Assembly (NCBI GenBank): GCA_964472265.1 | Contig: CAYYJO010000011.1 | Location: 1-37,197, forward strand | DNA: 37,197 bases | Source of the DNA: JAGNLA01 sp964472265 | GTDB taxonomy: Bacteria; Caldisericota; Caldisericia; JAAYUI01 | Direction: 5' to 3' | Shown: one piece after another, positions 7,985 through 14,856 of the stretch | Layout of the letters: each line of letters begins with the position of its first letter | Position numbering within the stretch: the first letter of the stretch is position 1 | Notes under the pieces: model-generated | What the model was told of the DNA's origin: nothing | Databases searched by the model: none | The model's input: the letters and a program-made list of their open reading frames with translations, nothing else | Program-made: the position numbers and the translations under genes

Positions 7985-8941
7985 CTACATCAACTCCTGC
8001 ACGGTCTCGTCGTTCCAGCCGCCCCAGCCCGGCATTTCCTGGACTTTTCCATCAGGAAGCGTGACCTTGTCAATCTTTCTTCTGTGGACGATTGTCAGTG
8101 GGTCGCTCTCGAGGATGGCCGGCGTAATCGTGCGCGACTCGTGTTTGCTTATCGGATCGGGCTCGAAAGGTGTCGTGTAATTGACGATCTCATTGTAAAT
8201 GTTGATGAGTATTCCGACTTCACGTTCAAGTGACGGCGAAAGGGTGGTGACCGGAAGACCCAGCTCGTAGGCACATTCTCTGCGAGTGAACGGCATTGCG
8301 CTTGAATTGATGTTGCGGGTGAACAGGTCGGCGATTCTCTCGGCTTCCTCTTTTGTGGTCTGCCTTTTTGCCAGTCCGATGCATTTGATTGCCACTGCCC
8401 TTGCCAGATGCCAGCCCCTCATGGCGTTGCCAACTGCAAGCGGGTGAAGCTGGAACTGGTTTATGACCTCGTCAGGCGTTGCGCCGATTGATTTGGCAAA
8501 ATCAACGTAGGTTGTGAGGTCGTAAGGGTTGATCCAGACTGGATTCTCATCCGGTCCGACCGGTCCCATCGGGCTTGCGCTCTGAATGTGGATCGGTGAG
8601 AGTTCGGAAATTGGCGTCATGATGATTTCGTCTGCGCCAAGGGCGATAAACGATGATGCGCTGTGCATCCTGTAGCCGACAATAACTGCAAGGTGATCAG
8701 TGTATTCCCTGACAAGGCTCAAAACTCTCCAGGCTGCTTCAGGCGAACCGCCTCTTGCCGAGATGAGAACGTCTATCCTTGGCTGCTTGCCAAGCACGGA
8801 AAGCGTGTGGTAGAGCGGAGGAATCACGTCATCAGCAATCGAAGCCTGGTCTGGTGAAAGGAAGTAACAAACCAGCTTCGATTTTCTCTCGGTTTCAATC
8901 GCCTTGATAAGATTTTTGCGCTGGGTTCTGGTTTCATCCAT
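7985..8941 (-). CDS. SDH-type/ClpP-fold serine proteinase
   Basis: 318 residues, apparently cytosolic. The central part matches the ClpP/SppA-like crotonase fold of the serine dehydrogenase proteinase (SDH) family: RIDVLISARGGSPEAAWRV (oxyanion-type Gly-Gly), then GYRMHSASSFIALGADEIIM, where a Ser at about residues 96-97 is the likely nucleophile, then SELSPIHIQ. Related families are membrane-associated or cytosolic peptidases of poorly defined target. The start at 8941 is well supported: GGAGG sits 6 nt upstream and the ATG overlaps the last codons of miaA, so the pair is coupled. The longer frame start at 8989 would lie deep in miaA without an SD. No transmembrane helix is seen, unlike SppA. 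Confidence 0.8.
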   Translation of the reverse strand: MDETRTQRKNLIKAIETERKSKLVCYFLSPDQASIADDVIPPLYHTLSVLGKQPRIDVLISARGGSPEAAWRVLSLVREYTDHLAVIVGYRMHSASSFIALGADEIIMTPISELSPIHIQSASPMGPVGPDENPVWINPYDLTTYVDFAKSIGATPDEVINQFQLHPLAVGNAMRGWHLARAVAIKCIGLAKRQTTKEEAERIADLFTRNINSSAMPFTRRECAYELGLPVTTLSPSLEREVGILINIYNEIVNYTTPFEPDPISKHESRTITPAILESDPLTIVHRRKIDKVTLPDGKVQEMPGWGGWNDETVQELM

Positions 8942-9866
8942 TGTAAGCCTCCAGGAACTCGATGATTTGTTCTGCCGTAGCGTTTTCAAACAACGTGAAA
9001 TCCTGTCTCGATCTGATGAAAGTCATCTGGCGCTTGGCGTAGTGTCTGGTGTCGGTTTTCATGATTTCGAGTGCTTCTTCAAGCGTTATATGGCCGTTTG
9101 CCCAGTCGAGCAGGGCTGGGTAGCCGTGGGCCTTTATGCGTCTGACATCGGCTTCAAGTCCTTTTTCAACCAGACCCTTCACCTCGTCTAGCAACCCCTG
9201 TTCAACCATCTTGTCGACCCTTTCGTTGATCCGGTCGTAGATTTCTTCGATCGGCCGTAGGATTCCAACGGGTATGAACTTGTATGGCAGAACAACCTTT
9301 TCCTTGAACAGATCAGAACGGGTTCTGCCTGAAACGATGAAGATTTCCATCGCCCTAACAATGCGCTTTGTGTCAGTCGGTTTTATTTTAAGCGCCGACT
9401 CCTGGTCGATTGCTATCAGCTGGCTGTGGAGCTTTTGCGGGCCGTTTTTGGCTGCAAACTCCTCGAGTCCACGCCTGACAGTGTCGTCTTTCGGAGGAGC
9501 CGGAGAGAGGCCGTCAAGAAGTGAAGAGAGCCACATATTGGTTCCGCCTGCAACCACCGGAAGTTTTCCGAGGGCAAAGATTGTGTCGGCACAGGCTGCA
9601 AAATCCTCGATGTACCTTGCGACGTTGTATTCATCGCGAACCGAAACATGACCGATAAGATAGTGTTTTACGCCACCCATTTCAGCCTTTGTCGGTCTTG
9701 CCGTTCCAATGAACAGCTCTTCGTAAACCTGCTGGCTGTCGCAACTGATTATCTGTGCGCCAAGCTTTTTAGCGACCTTAATTGCAAGGTCGGTCTTGCC
9801 GGATGCCGTCGGTCCATATATGGCCAGTATGTGCTTTTCGGATATGAGTCTATCAATGTCAGCCAT
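8934..9866 (-). CDS. miaA: tRNA dimethylallyltransferase
   Basis: 310 residues. MiaA transfers a dimethylallyl group to N6 of A37 in tRNAs reading UNN codons. Seen here: P-loop AIYGPTASGKTDLA near the N-terminus, the family motif IISCDSQQVYEELFIGTARPT (normally DS-QVY--LDIGTAKP), GGVKHYLIGH, VVAGGTNMWLSSLLDGL, DTKRIVRAMEIF and the C-terminal TRHYAKRQMTFIR. Length is normal for the family. hfq, the enterobacterial neighbour, is absent; the downstream gene is an SDH-type protease overlapping by a few bases. Start chosen at ATG 9866, because the in-frame ATG at 9902 adds an untypical N-terminus and because a TTGAAG/TAGCAT promoter-like pair ends 7 nt before 9866. No SD is present. Confidence 0.95.
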   Translation of the reverse strand: MADIDRLISEKHILAIYGPTASGKTDLAIKVAKKLGAQIISCDSQQVYEELFIGTARPTKAEMGGVKHYLIGHVSVRDEYNVARYIEDFAACADTIFALGKLPVVAGGTNMWLSSLLDGLSPAPPKDDTVRRGLEEFAAKNGPQKLHSQLIAIDQESALKIKPTDTKRIVRAMEIFIVSGRTRSDLFKEKVVLPYKFIPVGILRPIEEIYDRINERVDKMVEQGLLDEVKGLVEKGLEADVRRIKAHGYPALLDWANGHITLEEALEIMKTDTRHYAKRQMTFIRSRQDFTLFENATAEQIIEFLEAYNG

Positions 9867-9873
9867 CGGGAAT

Positions 9874-9902
9874 ATGCTACCAACCTTTGCCCTCAACTTC
9901 AA
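9874..9902 (-). promoter_or_regulatory. Possible leaderless promoter of miaA
   Basis: On the minus strand: TTGAAG (9897-9902), 17-bp spacer, TAGCAT (9874-9879), 7 nt to the ATG at 9866. The boxes are imperfect, but the geometry repeats that of other genes in the window. It lies back to back with the promoter at 9919-9946. Confidence 0.4.
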
Positions 9903-9918
9903 TTATCATCAGTTTGAG

Positions 9919-9946
9919 TTGACAAACTTCCTGAAACAAGCAAAAT
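9919..9946 (+). promoter_or_regulatory. Probable leaderless promoter of the lipoprotein pair
   Basis: TTGACA (9919-9924, exact consensus), 16-bp spacer, CAAAAT (9941-9946), then 6 nt to the ATG at 9953. No SD is present between them. Confidence 0.55.
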
Positions 9947-9952
9947 TTCAGT

Positions 9953-11011
9953 ATGAAAAAACTGGTTTTTGCAATATCAGCCGTCTTGCTCGCGCTCGGT
10001 TGCGGCTCAACGCAAACCGAAAACATCCATGAAAAACTCCTCTCCTATTACCCACAAATGACGGTCAAGAAAGCGTTTGAGACCCATAACAACCTGGTTC
10101 TCTACAGCTTCAACGTCAAGGCAATCAGGGACAGGATCTCAAAAATACCCGAAAAACCAAGCGATGCTGGCAACAAGCTCGCTCTGGTGAGCGCGTGGGA
10201 GTTTCCGACAAAATCAGATTTCAAGTGTGAAAACCCGTGGAACTATGATGGTTTCGCAACATGTCTCTACGATGGCACACAGGTTGTCATGCCTCCGCTT
10301 GATTTCGACGCATACATGACAAAAAACAGTGCCGTTCCAGGGACAACCGGCGAATCGACCGTCTACACCAACAAGCTCAAAACCCAGGAATTCCCGACTT
10401 TCCCAACATCTGCCGGTATGGACAAAAACGGTTTCATGGCAACGAGATCGCTTCGGGGTGACATCCAGAGGGAAGTGACAACGATGGTCACAAACTCTGA
10501 CAAACCAATTACAAATTTCGACTCGGTGAAAATCTGCCTGGATGAACTGGCAGGCTTTGATGCCGTGGAGCTGGTTTTTCTGGCAGAATCGTTTTACACC
10601 AGAGCAAACTCGAATGCCATCCAGAGTCCGGCCATGTCAGCAGCACAGATTGGCCAGCTGATGCCAAACTTTCAGACATGGGGCAGGAACACCAGCATCC
10701 AAAACGCTGCATTCGGTTCCAGATGGGCCAATGGTTCGGAGACGGTCAAAGCCGTTTTTGTCTATACCGATGAGGAAAAGGCCAATGAAGACTACAAGAG
10801 CCTCTCACAGGGCTTGATCGCGATACCGGCATTCTTCAACGGCATGCCGTGGTACAAAAGAATGAACATGACCCTTCCGCAGATGAAGGTTGATGGAAGA
10901 AAAATCATCATCGAGTTTGACATGGAGCAGAAGGCTGAAAACCTTCAGTTCCCGCTTCTAATGAGATTTGCAGACAAGTTTGAAGATTGGGGATGGCTAT
11001 GGCTAAAGTGA
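9953..11011 (+). CDS. Lipoprotein of unknown function, first of a tandem paralogous pair
   Basis: 352 residues. The N-terminus is a lipoprotein signal (MKKLVFAISAVLLALG then Cys17); the lipobox A-L-G-C is slightly off consensus but acceptable. I recognise no family. The C-terminal third resembles that of the next protein: 'VFVYTDEEKANEDYKSLSQ' with 'LLYNSEEEAKKDLPDLEKS', then 'PWYKR...MKVDGRKIIIEFDM' with 'NWWKD...FTQDGKFISIWADF'. The two are therefore likely duplicates that have diverged. The 3' end overlaps the next gene, which indicates one transcript. Probably anchored on the outer side of the cytoplasmic membrane or on an outer membrane. Confidence 0.8.
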   Translation: MKKLVFAISAVLLALGCGSTQTENIHEKLLSYYPQMTVKKAFETHNNLVLYSFNVKAIRDRISKIPEKPSDAGNKLALVSAWEFPTKSDFKCENPWNYDGFATCLYDGTQVVMPPLDFDAYMTKNSAVPGTTGESTVYTNKLKTQEFPTFPTSAGMDKNGFMATRSLRGDIQREVTTMVTNSDKPITNFDSVKICLDELAGFDAVELVFLAESFYTRANSNAIQSPAMSAAQIGQLMPNFQTWGRNTSIQNAAFGSRWANGSETVKAVFVYTDEEKANEDYKSLSQGLIAIPAFFNGMPWYKRMNMTLPQMKVDGRKIIIEFDMEQKAENLQFPLLMRFADKFEDWGWLWLK

Positions 11012-12195
11012 GATTTTTTGCTCTTGCTGCGATAATTTTCCTGGCTTCATGCGGATCGAAGGAACCGCTTCCAAGGACTCCATTCCAGAAAGCATTGGCC
11101 AGAATGCCTGCAATAATCATGAACACCGAGATGAGACCCTTGAAGATGAAAGGATTCGTCTTCAACAACATCGCCTACACAAAGGATGAGCGAAGGCTTG
11201 TCGTTGAAACCATCGAAAACGAAGAGAACAGGGTGAACTGGCTCCTGTCAATGGGTCACAACATCGGCTCCTCCGTCGACCGTGTTTTGCCGCTTGGCAA
11301 ATGGAACCACACCGAGCTGATGAACCCGACGACATGGAAATGGAACATCTACGACATCAGCAATGACCACGAAGTCATCTGCTCGACCACCGACATGGAA
11401 AAGTTCATTGCCTGGATGGCACGCCACAGTTTTGAAGTGATCAACCGCCAGTATGCAACCGTGATGCAAAGGGTGGGCAGACATGTCGACTCTGACGTTT
11501 TCGGTTCAGGAGTGGTCATTGGAAGCGATGGCGCCGTTTACATCGAAAGGCAGATCCCTTCGGACAACACTATCGATCCGGCATTCAGGCTCTACACCGG
11601 TGAAGGCCAGTCGCTGATGTCAGTTCCAGCAATCTATGAAGTTTCATCGAGACTGCCGGAAAACGCCTTCACATCAATGGTTTTGAAACTCGACACATCG
11701 GTATCAAGACACAACCAGATGTCGCAGGATTATTACGGTGGAATCCCCATCGGTGTCCCGCTCGAACCAGACCAGACCACAAAAGCCCTTGAGCTTGGCA
11801 GACCAGAATCGCTCAAGTGGCTCGGAATTGCTCATACCCTCAAAAACGGCAGACACGGACTGCAGTTCCAGCTGCTCTACAATTCCGAAGAAGAGGCAAA
11901 GAAGGATTTGCCTGACCTGGAAAAATCAATCGACCAATCGCTTGGGCGTTTCACCAAGAAAAACTGGTGGAAGGATGACCTGTACCTTATGAAGCCGGAA
12001 TTCACCCAGGATGGGAAATTCATCTCGATCTGGGCTGATTTTGACATCGATCCAAAGTGGCGGGACAAGATTGAAAAGCTTGACCTTACCCAGAAGGAAT
12101 CGACAGAAGTTTGGCTTCAGGAAGTTCGTGCGCTTTACGATTTCCTAGACAAGCTCGAGCGCCACGACTACGGACCGTTCTGGACGAGGGATTAA
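10999..12195 (+). CDS. Lipoprotein of unknown function, second of the pair
   Basis: 398 residues from ATG 10999. Signal MAKVRFFALAAIIFLAS with Cys after a canonical L-A-S-C lipobox. The body has no family I recognise but shares aligned stretches with the upstream lipoprotein, including a 'WNxYD...' segment near residue 120 and the C-terminal 'SEEEAKKDL...KNWWKD...DGKFISIWADFDI' region. The start at 10999 is favoured because GGGGA (10989-10993) forms an SD 5 nt upstream; ATG 10993 or TTG 10987 in the same frame are alternatives. It overlaps the previous gene by about 13 bp. A repeat-filled gap follows. Confidence 0.8.
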   Translation: MAKVRFFALAAIIFLASCGSKEPLPRTPFQKALARMPAIIMNTEMRPLKMKGFVFNNIAYTKDERRLVVETIENEENRVNWLLSMGHNIGSSVDRVLPLGKWNHTELMNPTTWKWNIYDISNDHEVICSTTDMEKFIAWMARHSFEVINRQYATVMQRVGRHVDSDVFGSGVVIGSDGAVYIERQIPSDNTIDPAFRLYTGEGQSLMSVPAIYEVSSRLPENAFTSMVLKLDTSVSRHNQMSQDYYGGIPIGVPLEPDQTTKALELGRPESLKWLGIAHTLKNGRHGLQFQLLYNSEEEAKKDLPDLEKSIDQSLGRFTKKNWWKDDLYLMKPEFTQDGKFISIWADFDIDPKWRDKIEKLDLTQKESTEVWLQEVRALYDFLDKLERHDYGPFWTRD

Positions 12196-12522
12196 TCGAT
12201 AACCCATCCTTTGATTGAACTTTGTTTTGTTCTTCTCGAATTCACTCCGAGAAACCACTAAAAACCTTCATCAGCAAAGTCAAGGCAAAACACACCTCAC
12301 CCTTAATCCCTCTCCCAGACTGCGTCCGGGCGAGGGACATATGCCAAAATCCTTCGCCCGAAACGTAGTTTTGGGAGAAGGTGTCACGAAGTGACGGATG
12401 AGGGAGTTTATCACGGCTCTGATTGCAAAGAACAAAACACCTTAAACTTTTATGGGATCGTCATGGCCACTCTCAGCAATGCAAGGATCAACCCTATGTC
12501 CCAACTCCCCGAAGTCAAGGTA
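12196..12522. repeat. Gene-free gap with dispersed repeats
   Basis: No credible gene. It holds a CCATCCTTTGATT string (12204 onwards, also at 23895), a TTCTTCTCG...CCGAGAA hairpin (12230-12253), a 'CCTTAATCCCTCTCCCAGAC' segment (12303 onwards, also near 14693) and, at 12350-12410, a copy nearly identical to 7728-7790, including the hairpin GTCAC-gaa-GTGAC (12383-12395). The last part leads into the ribulokinase promoter. Confidence 0.7.
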
Positions 12523-12551
12523 TTCCCGTTTCCGGTTAAATGGATTACAAT
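12523..12551 (+). promoter_or_regulatory. Possible leaderless promoter of the ribulokinase gene
   Basis: TACAAT (12546-12551) ends 6 nt before the ATG at 12558. The 17-bp-spaced upstream hexamer TTCCCG (12523-12528) is weak. There is no SD before 12558. Confidence 0.35.
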
Positions 12552-12557
12552 CGTTGC

Positions 12558-14180
12558 ATGGGAAGAATTTTGATCGGAGTCGATTTCGGTTCAGGCGAGG
12601 CCAGGGTTTCGGCCGTCGACATCAAGACCGGACAGATGATCGGCATTGCCACCTGCCCGTATCAAAGCGGAGTGATGGATAAAATCCTGCCAAATGCAAA
12701 ACTCCTTCCACCCAACTTCGCGCTCAACGACCCGTCCGACTGGATGAACGCCATGTCGTGCGCCACAAAAAAGCTGGTCATGGACACGGGAATCCCCCAG
12801 TCAGAGATCATCAGCCTTGGAATCAGCTTCACAAGCTGCTGCTGTCTGCCGGTTGACGATGGAGGAATGCCGCTTTGCCTCAAACCTGCGTTTGCTGAAA
12901 ATCCACACGCCTGGCCGAAGCACTGGAAACATGTGGCATCGCTTCCCCAGGCAAAAAGGCTGACAGAGATTGCAACCGACAGGGGTGAACCCTTCCTTGA
13001 GTACTGCGGTGGCCGGATCGGCCCCGAGTGGCTCTGGCCAAAACTCCTTGAAACAATCGAGCAATCGCCGGAGCTCGTTCCACACATCGCCTACTACCTT
13101 GAGCTTGGCGACTGGATCGCATGGCAACTGACAGGAAATCAGGTCAGAAACCAGTGCAGCGCTGGCTACAAAGCTTGTTGGGTTGAAGGCGACGGCTATC
13201 CCTCAAACGATTTCTTTGCCCACGCCTCGGTTGACCTTGCCAGAATAGCTGAAAAACAGAGAGATATTCCAGTTGCCCAGCCTGGAAAACTTGCCGGAAG
13301 GCTCTTGCCTGAGCTTGCTGAGCAGCTGTCGCTACCTGCCGGACTTCCGGTTGCAGTTCCAGTTATCGATGCCCAGGTTGGCGTTTTAGGGTCTGGCGTC
13401 TATAGCCCCGAAGTGATGGTCATGGTCATGGGATCGAGCACGATCCATCTGGTCATGTCAAAACTTGAACGGATGTTTTTAGGTTTTGCGGGAATGGTGA
13501 AGGACGGAATCCTTGACGGTTACTGGGGTTACGAAGCAGGACAGCCAGCGACAGGCGACCTGCTCGACTGGTTCAGGAACACACTTGCCCCAATCCAGCT
13601 TTTTGAGCGCGCCAGAGAAGACGATGTCGATGAGATGGTTGTTATGGACAGATGGCTGCACGAGGAGCCAACCGGTTCAGGCGGAATCGTTGCCCTCGAC
13701 TGGTGGAACGGTAACCGCTCAGTGCTTTTGAATCCAACACTCAAGGGAATGATAAGCGGTTTCACACTTGGCACCACAGCCCCACAGATTCTCAAAGGTC
13801 TGGTTGAAGCAACCGGTTTTGGAACCAGAAAAATCATCGACACGTTCAAGGCAAACGAGATATTAATCGATAGAATTGTAGCAACAGGCAGCATTCCTTA
13901 CCATTACCCAGGACTGCTCCAGATTTACTCAGACATCTGCAACATTCCAATCACTGTGCCCGATGTCCAGTTCGCCGTCGCAAGGGGCGCAGCCATTTTG
14001 GGCGGTTTTGCAGTCGGTGTAGAAAACCTTGGTTTTACCACAAGAAAAGAGTACTTTGAAGTGATGAAGCCACAAAACTACGACAGCTTCACCCCAAACC
14101 CCGAAAATGTTGCAAAGTATGATACAATATTTAAAACCTGGTCAAAGTTTCACGACTGGTTTGCGGAAGGTGAGAAATGA
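12558..14180 (+). CDS. araB: L-ribulokinase (AraB-type FGGY kinase)
   Basis: 540 residues, close to the usual ~560. FGGY-family sugar kinase that phosphorylates L-ribulose in arabinose use. N-terminal phosphate-binding motif LIGVDFGSGEARVSAVD; GISFTSCCCLPVDDGGMPL (AraB-specific); LGDWIAWQLTG followed by CSAGYKACW; then VIDAQVGVLGSGV, VMVMGSSTIHLVMS, DGYWGYEAGQPATGDLLDWF, VALDWWNGNRSVL and LVEATGFGTRKII, all in the expected order. No araA, araD or transporter lies nearby, so the pathway genes must be elsewhere or the substrate may be a related ketose. Start chosen at ATG 12558, since the ATG at 12540 adds six untypical residues. It overlaps the next gene by ATGA. Confidence 0.92.
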   Translation: MGRILIGVDFGSGEARVSAVDIKTGQMIGIATCPYQSGVMDKILPNAKLLPPNFALNDPSDWMNAMSCATKKLVMDTGIPQSEIISLGISFTSCCCLPVDDGGMPLCLKPAFAENPHAWPKHWKHVASLPQAKRLTEIATDRGEPFLEYCGGRIGPEWLWPKLLETIEQSPELVPHIAYYLELGDWIAWQLTGNQVRNQCSAGYKACWVEGDGYPSNDFFAHASVDLARIAEKQRDIPVAQPGKLAGRLLPELAEQLSLPAGLPVAVPVIDAQVGVLGSGVYSPEVMVMVMGSSTIHLVMSKLERMFLGFAGMVKDGILDGYWGYEAGQPATGDLLDWFRNTLAPIQLFERAREDDVDEMVVMDRWLHEEPTGSGGIVALDWWNGNRSVLLNPTLKGMISGFTLGTTAPQILKGLVEATGFGTRKIIDTFKANEILIDRIVATGSIPYHYPGLLQIYSDICNIPITVPDVQFAVARGAAILGGFAVGVENLGFTTRKEYFEVMKPQNYDSFTPNPENVAKYDTIFKTWSKFHDWFAEGEK

Positions 14181-14431
14181 AGAAGATTGCACTGCTTTTT
14201 TGCGCCATTTTCATGCTGCTTGCACCGTCAGTTTCTTTGGAAGCCAAAAACATCGGCAACTCCAAAATCTCAGGCATGGTGACCCCGCTTGAAGAGACCG
14301 TCTACATCACAAACACAGGCACCAAGTACCACAAATCAACCTGCAGGCACCTTGCAAAGTCCAAGATCGCCATCAAAAAATCAGAGGCGATAAAGAAGGG
14401 CTACACCGCCTGTTCGGTCTGCAAACCGTAA
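14177..14431 (+). CDS. Small secreted protein with a Cys/His metal-binding-like motif
   Basis: 84 residues: a signal peptide (~1-23, ending SLEA) and a compact C-terminal domain VYITNTGTKYHKSTCRHL...KGYTACSVCKP. The pattern Y-H-x3-C ... G-Y-x-x-C-x2-C is the small tail found on secreted thermonuclease-like proteins and stand-alone 'Ada-like' metal-binding domains. One His and three Cys could bind zinc. It overlaps the ribulokinase stop by ATGA and so is translationally coupled to it. The functional link is unknown because one product is cytosolic and the other exported. Family pattern recognised by eye; role not known. Confidence 0.75.
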   Translation: MKKIALLFCAIFMLLAPSVSLEAKNIGNSKISGMVTPLEETVYITNTGTKYHKSTCRHLAKSKIAIKKSEAIKKGYTACSVCKP

Positions 14432-14519
14432 AACAAAAAATTGTCCAGCCATCATTTGAACCACCGACAGAAAAAAATACGTTACCTTGCTAGTGGTTAT
14501 CATTTTAGATTGGCAGGAC

Positions 14520-14732
14520 ATGAGAAAGATAATTTTGGCAACAATTGCAGCATTAATGATTTTTACAAATCAAAGTTTTGCCAAAGAAGTTTCGCAGGAA
14601 AACCTTACAGGTAGGCATCAAGCCGTTTGTAGTCTTTTTTGTCTGGTCATGATCTCTTGTCATCCGACCGATATTCAAAAATATCCCATCACCTTTAACC
14701 CCTCTCCCAGACTGTGTCCGTGCGAAGGTTAA
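14520..14732 (+). pseudogene. Remnant of a small exported-protein gene, disrupted by a repeat
   Basis: From ATG 14520 a perfect-looking signal peptide is encoded (MRKIILATIAALMIFTNQSFA, Ala-x-Ala-type end) followed by KEVSQENLTGRHQ. The frame then loses protein character (many Cys, Pro, Ser, no recognisable domain) and its last ~50 bp lie inside the dispersed repeat, ending at 14732. I read it as the 5' end of a gene cut off by repeat insertion or decay. A genuine 70-residue peptide cannot be excluded. Confidence 0.4.
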
Positions 14733-14819
14733 GGGTGCCAAAATCCTCCCGCTCGCAATGTAGGATCGTGCGAGGGTGGCGCAAGCACACGATGGGGTTT
14801 CCTTAAAACCCAAAAAAGT

Positions 14820-14848
14820 TTGGATTTTTAAATTACTTCTGGTAAAAT
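14820..14848 (+). promoter_or_regulatory. Probable leaderless promoter of the M6 protease gene
   Basis: TTGGAT (14820-14825), 17-bp spacer, TAAAAT (14843-14848), then 8 nt to the ATG at 14857. No SD is present. The -35 lies at the edge of the repeat copy. Confidence 0.55.
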
Positions 14849-14856
14849 GTTTCCAA

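Larger units (their letters stand above)
14432..14856. other. Long gap with a gene remnant and a repeat copy
   Basis: 425 bp without an intact gene. 14520-14732 is a broken small exported-protein frame. From about 14680 the DNA is a diverged copy of the dispersed repeat seen at 12290-12410, with 'CCTCTCCCAGACTG' and 'TGCCAAAATCCT' in the same order and 'GAGGGTGGCGCAAGCACAC' near 14772. The last 40 bp contain the M6 protease promoter. Confidence 0.6.
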
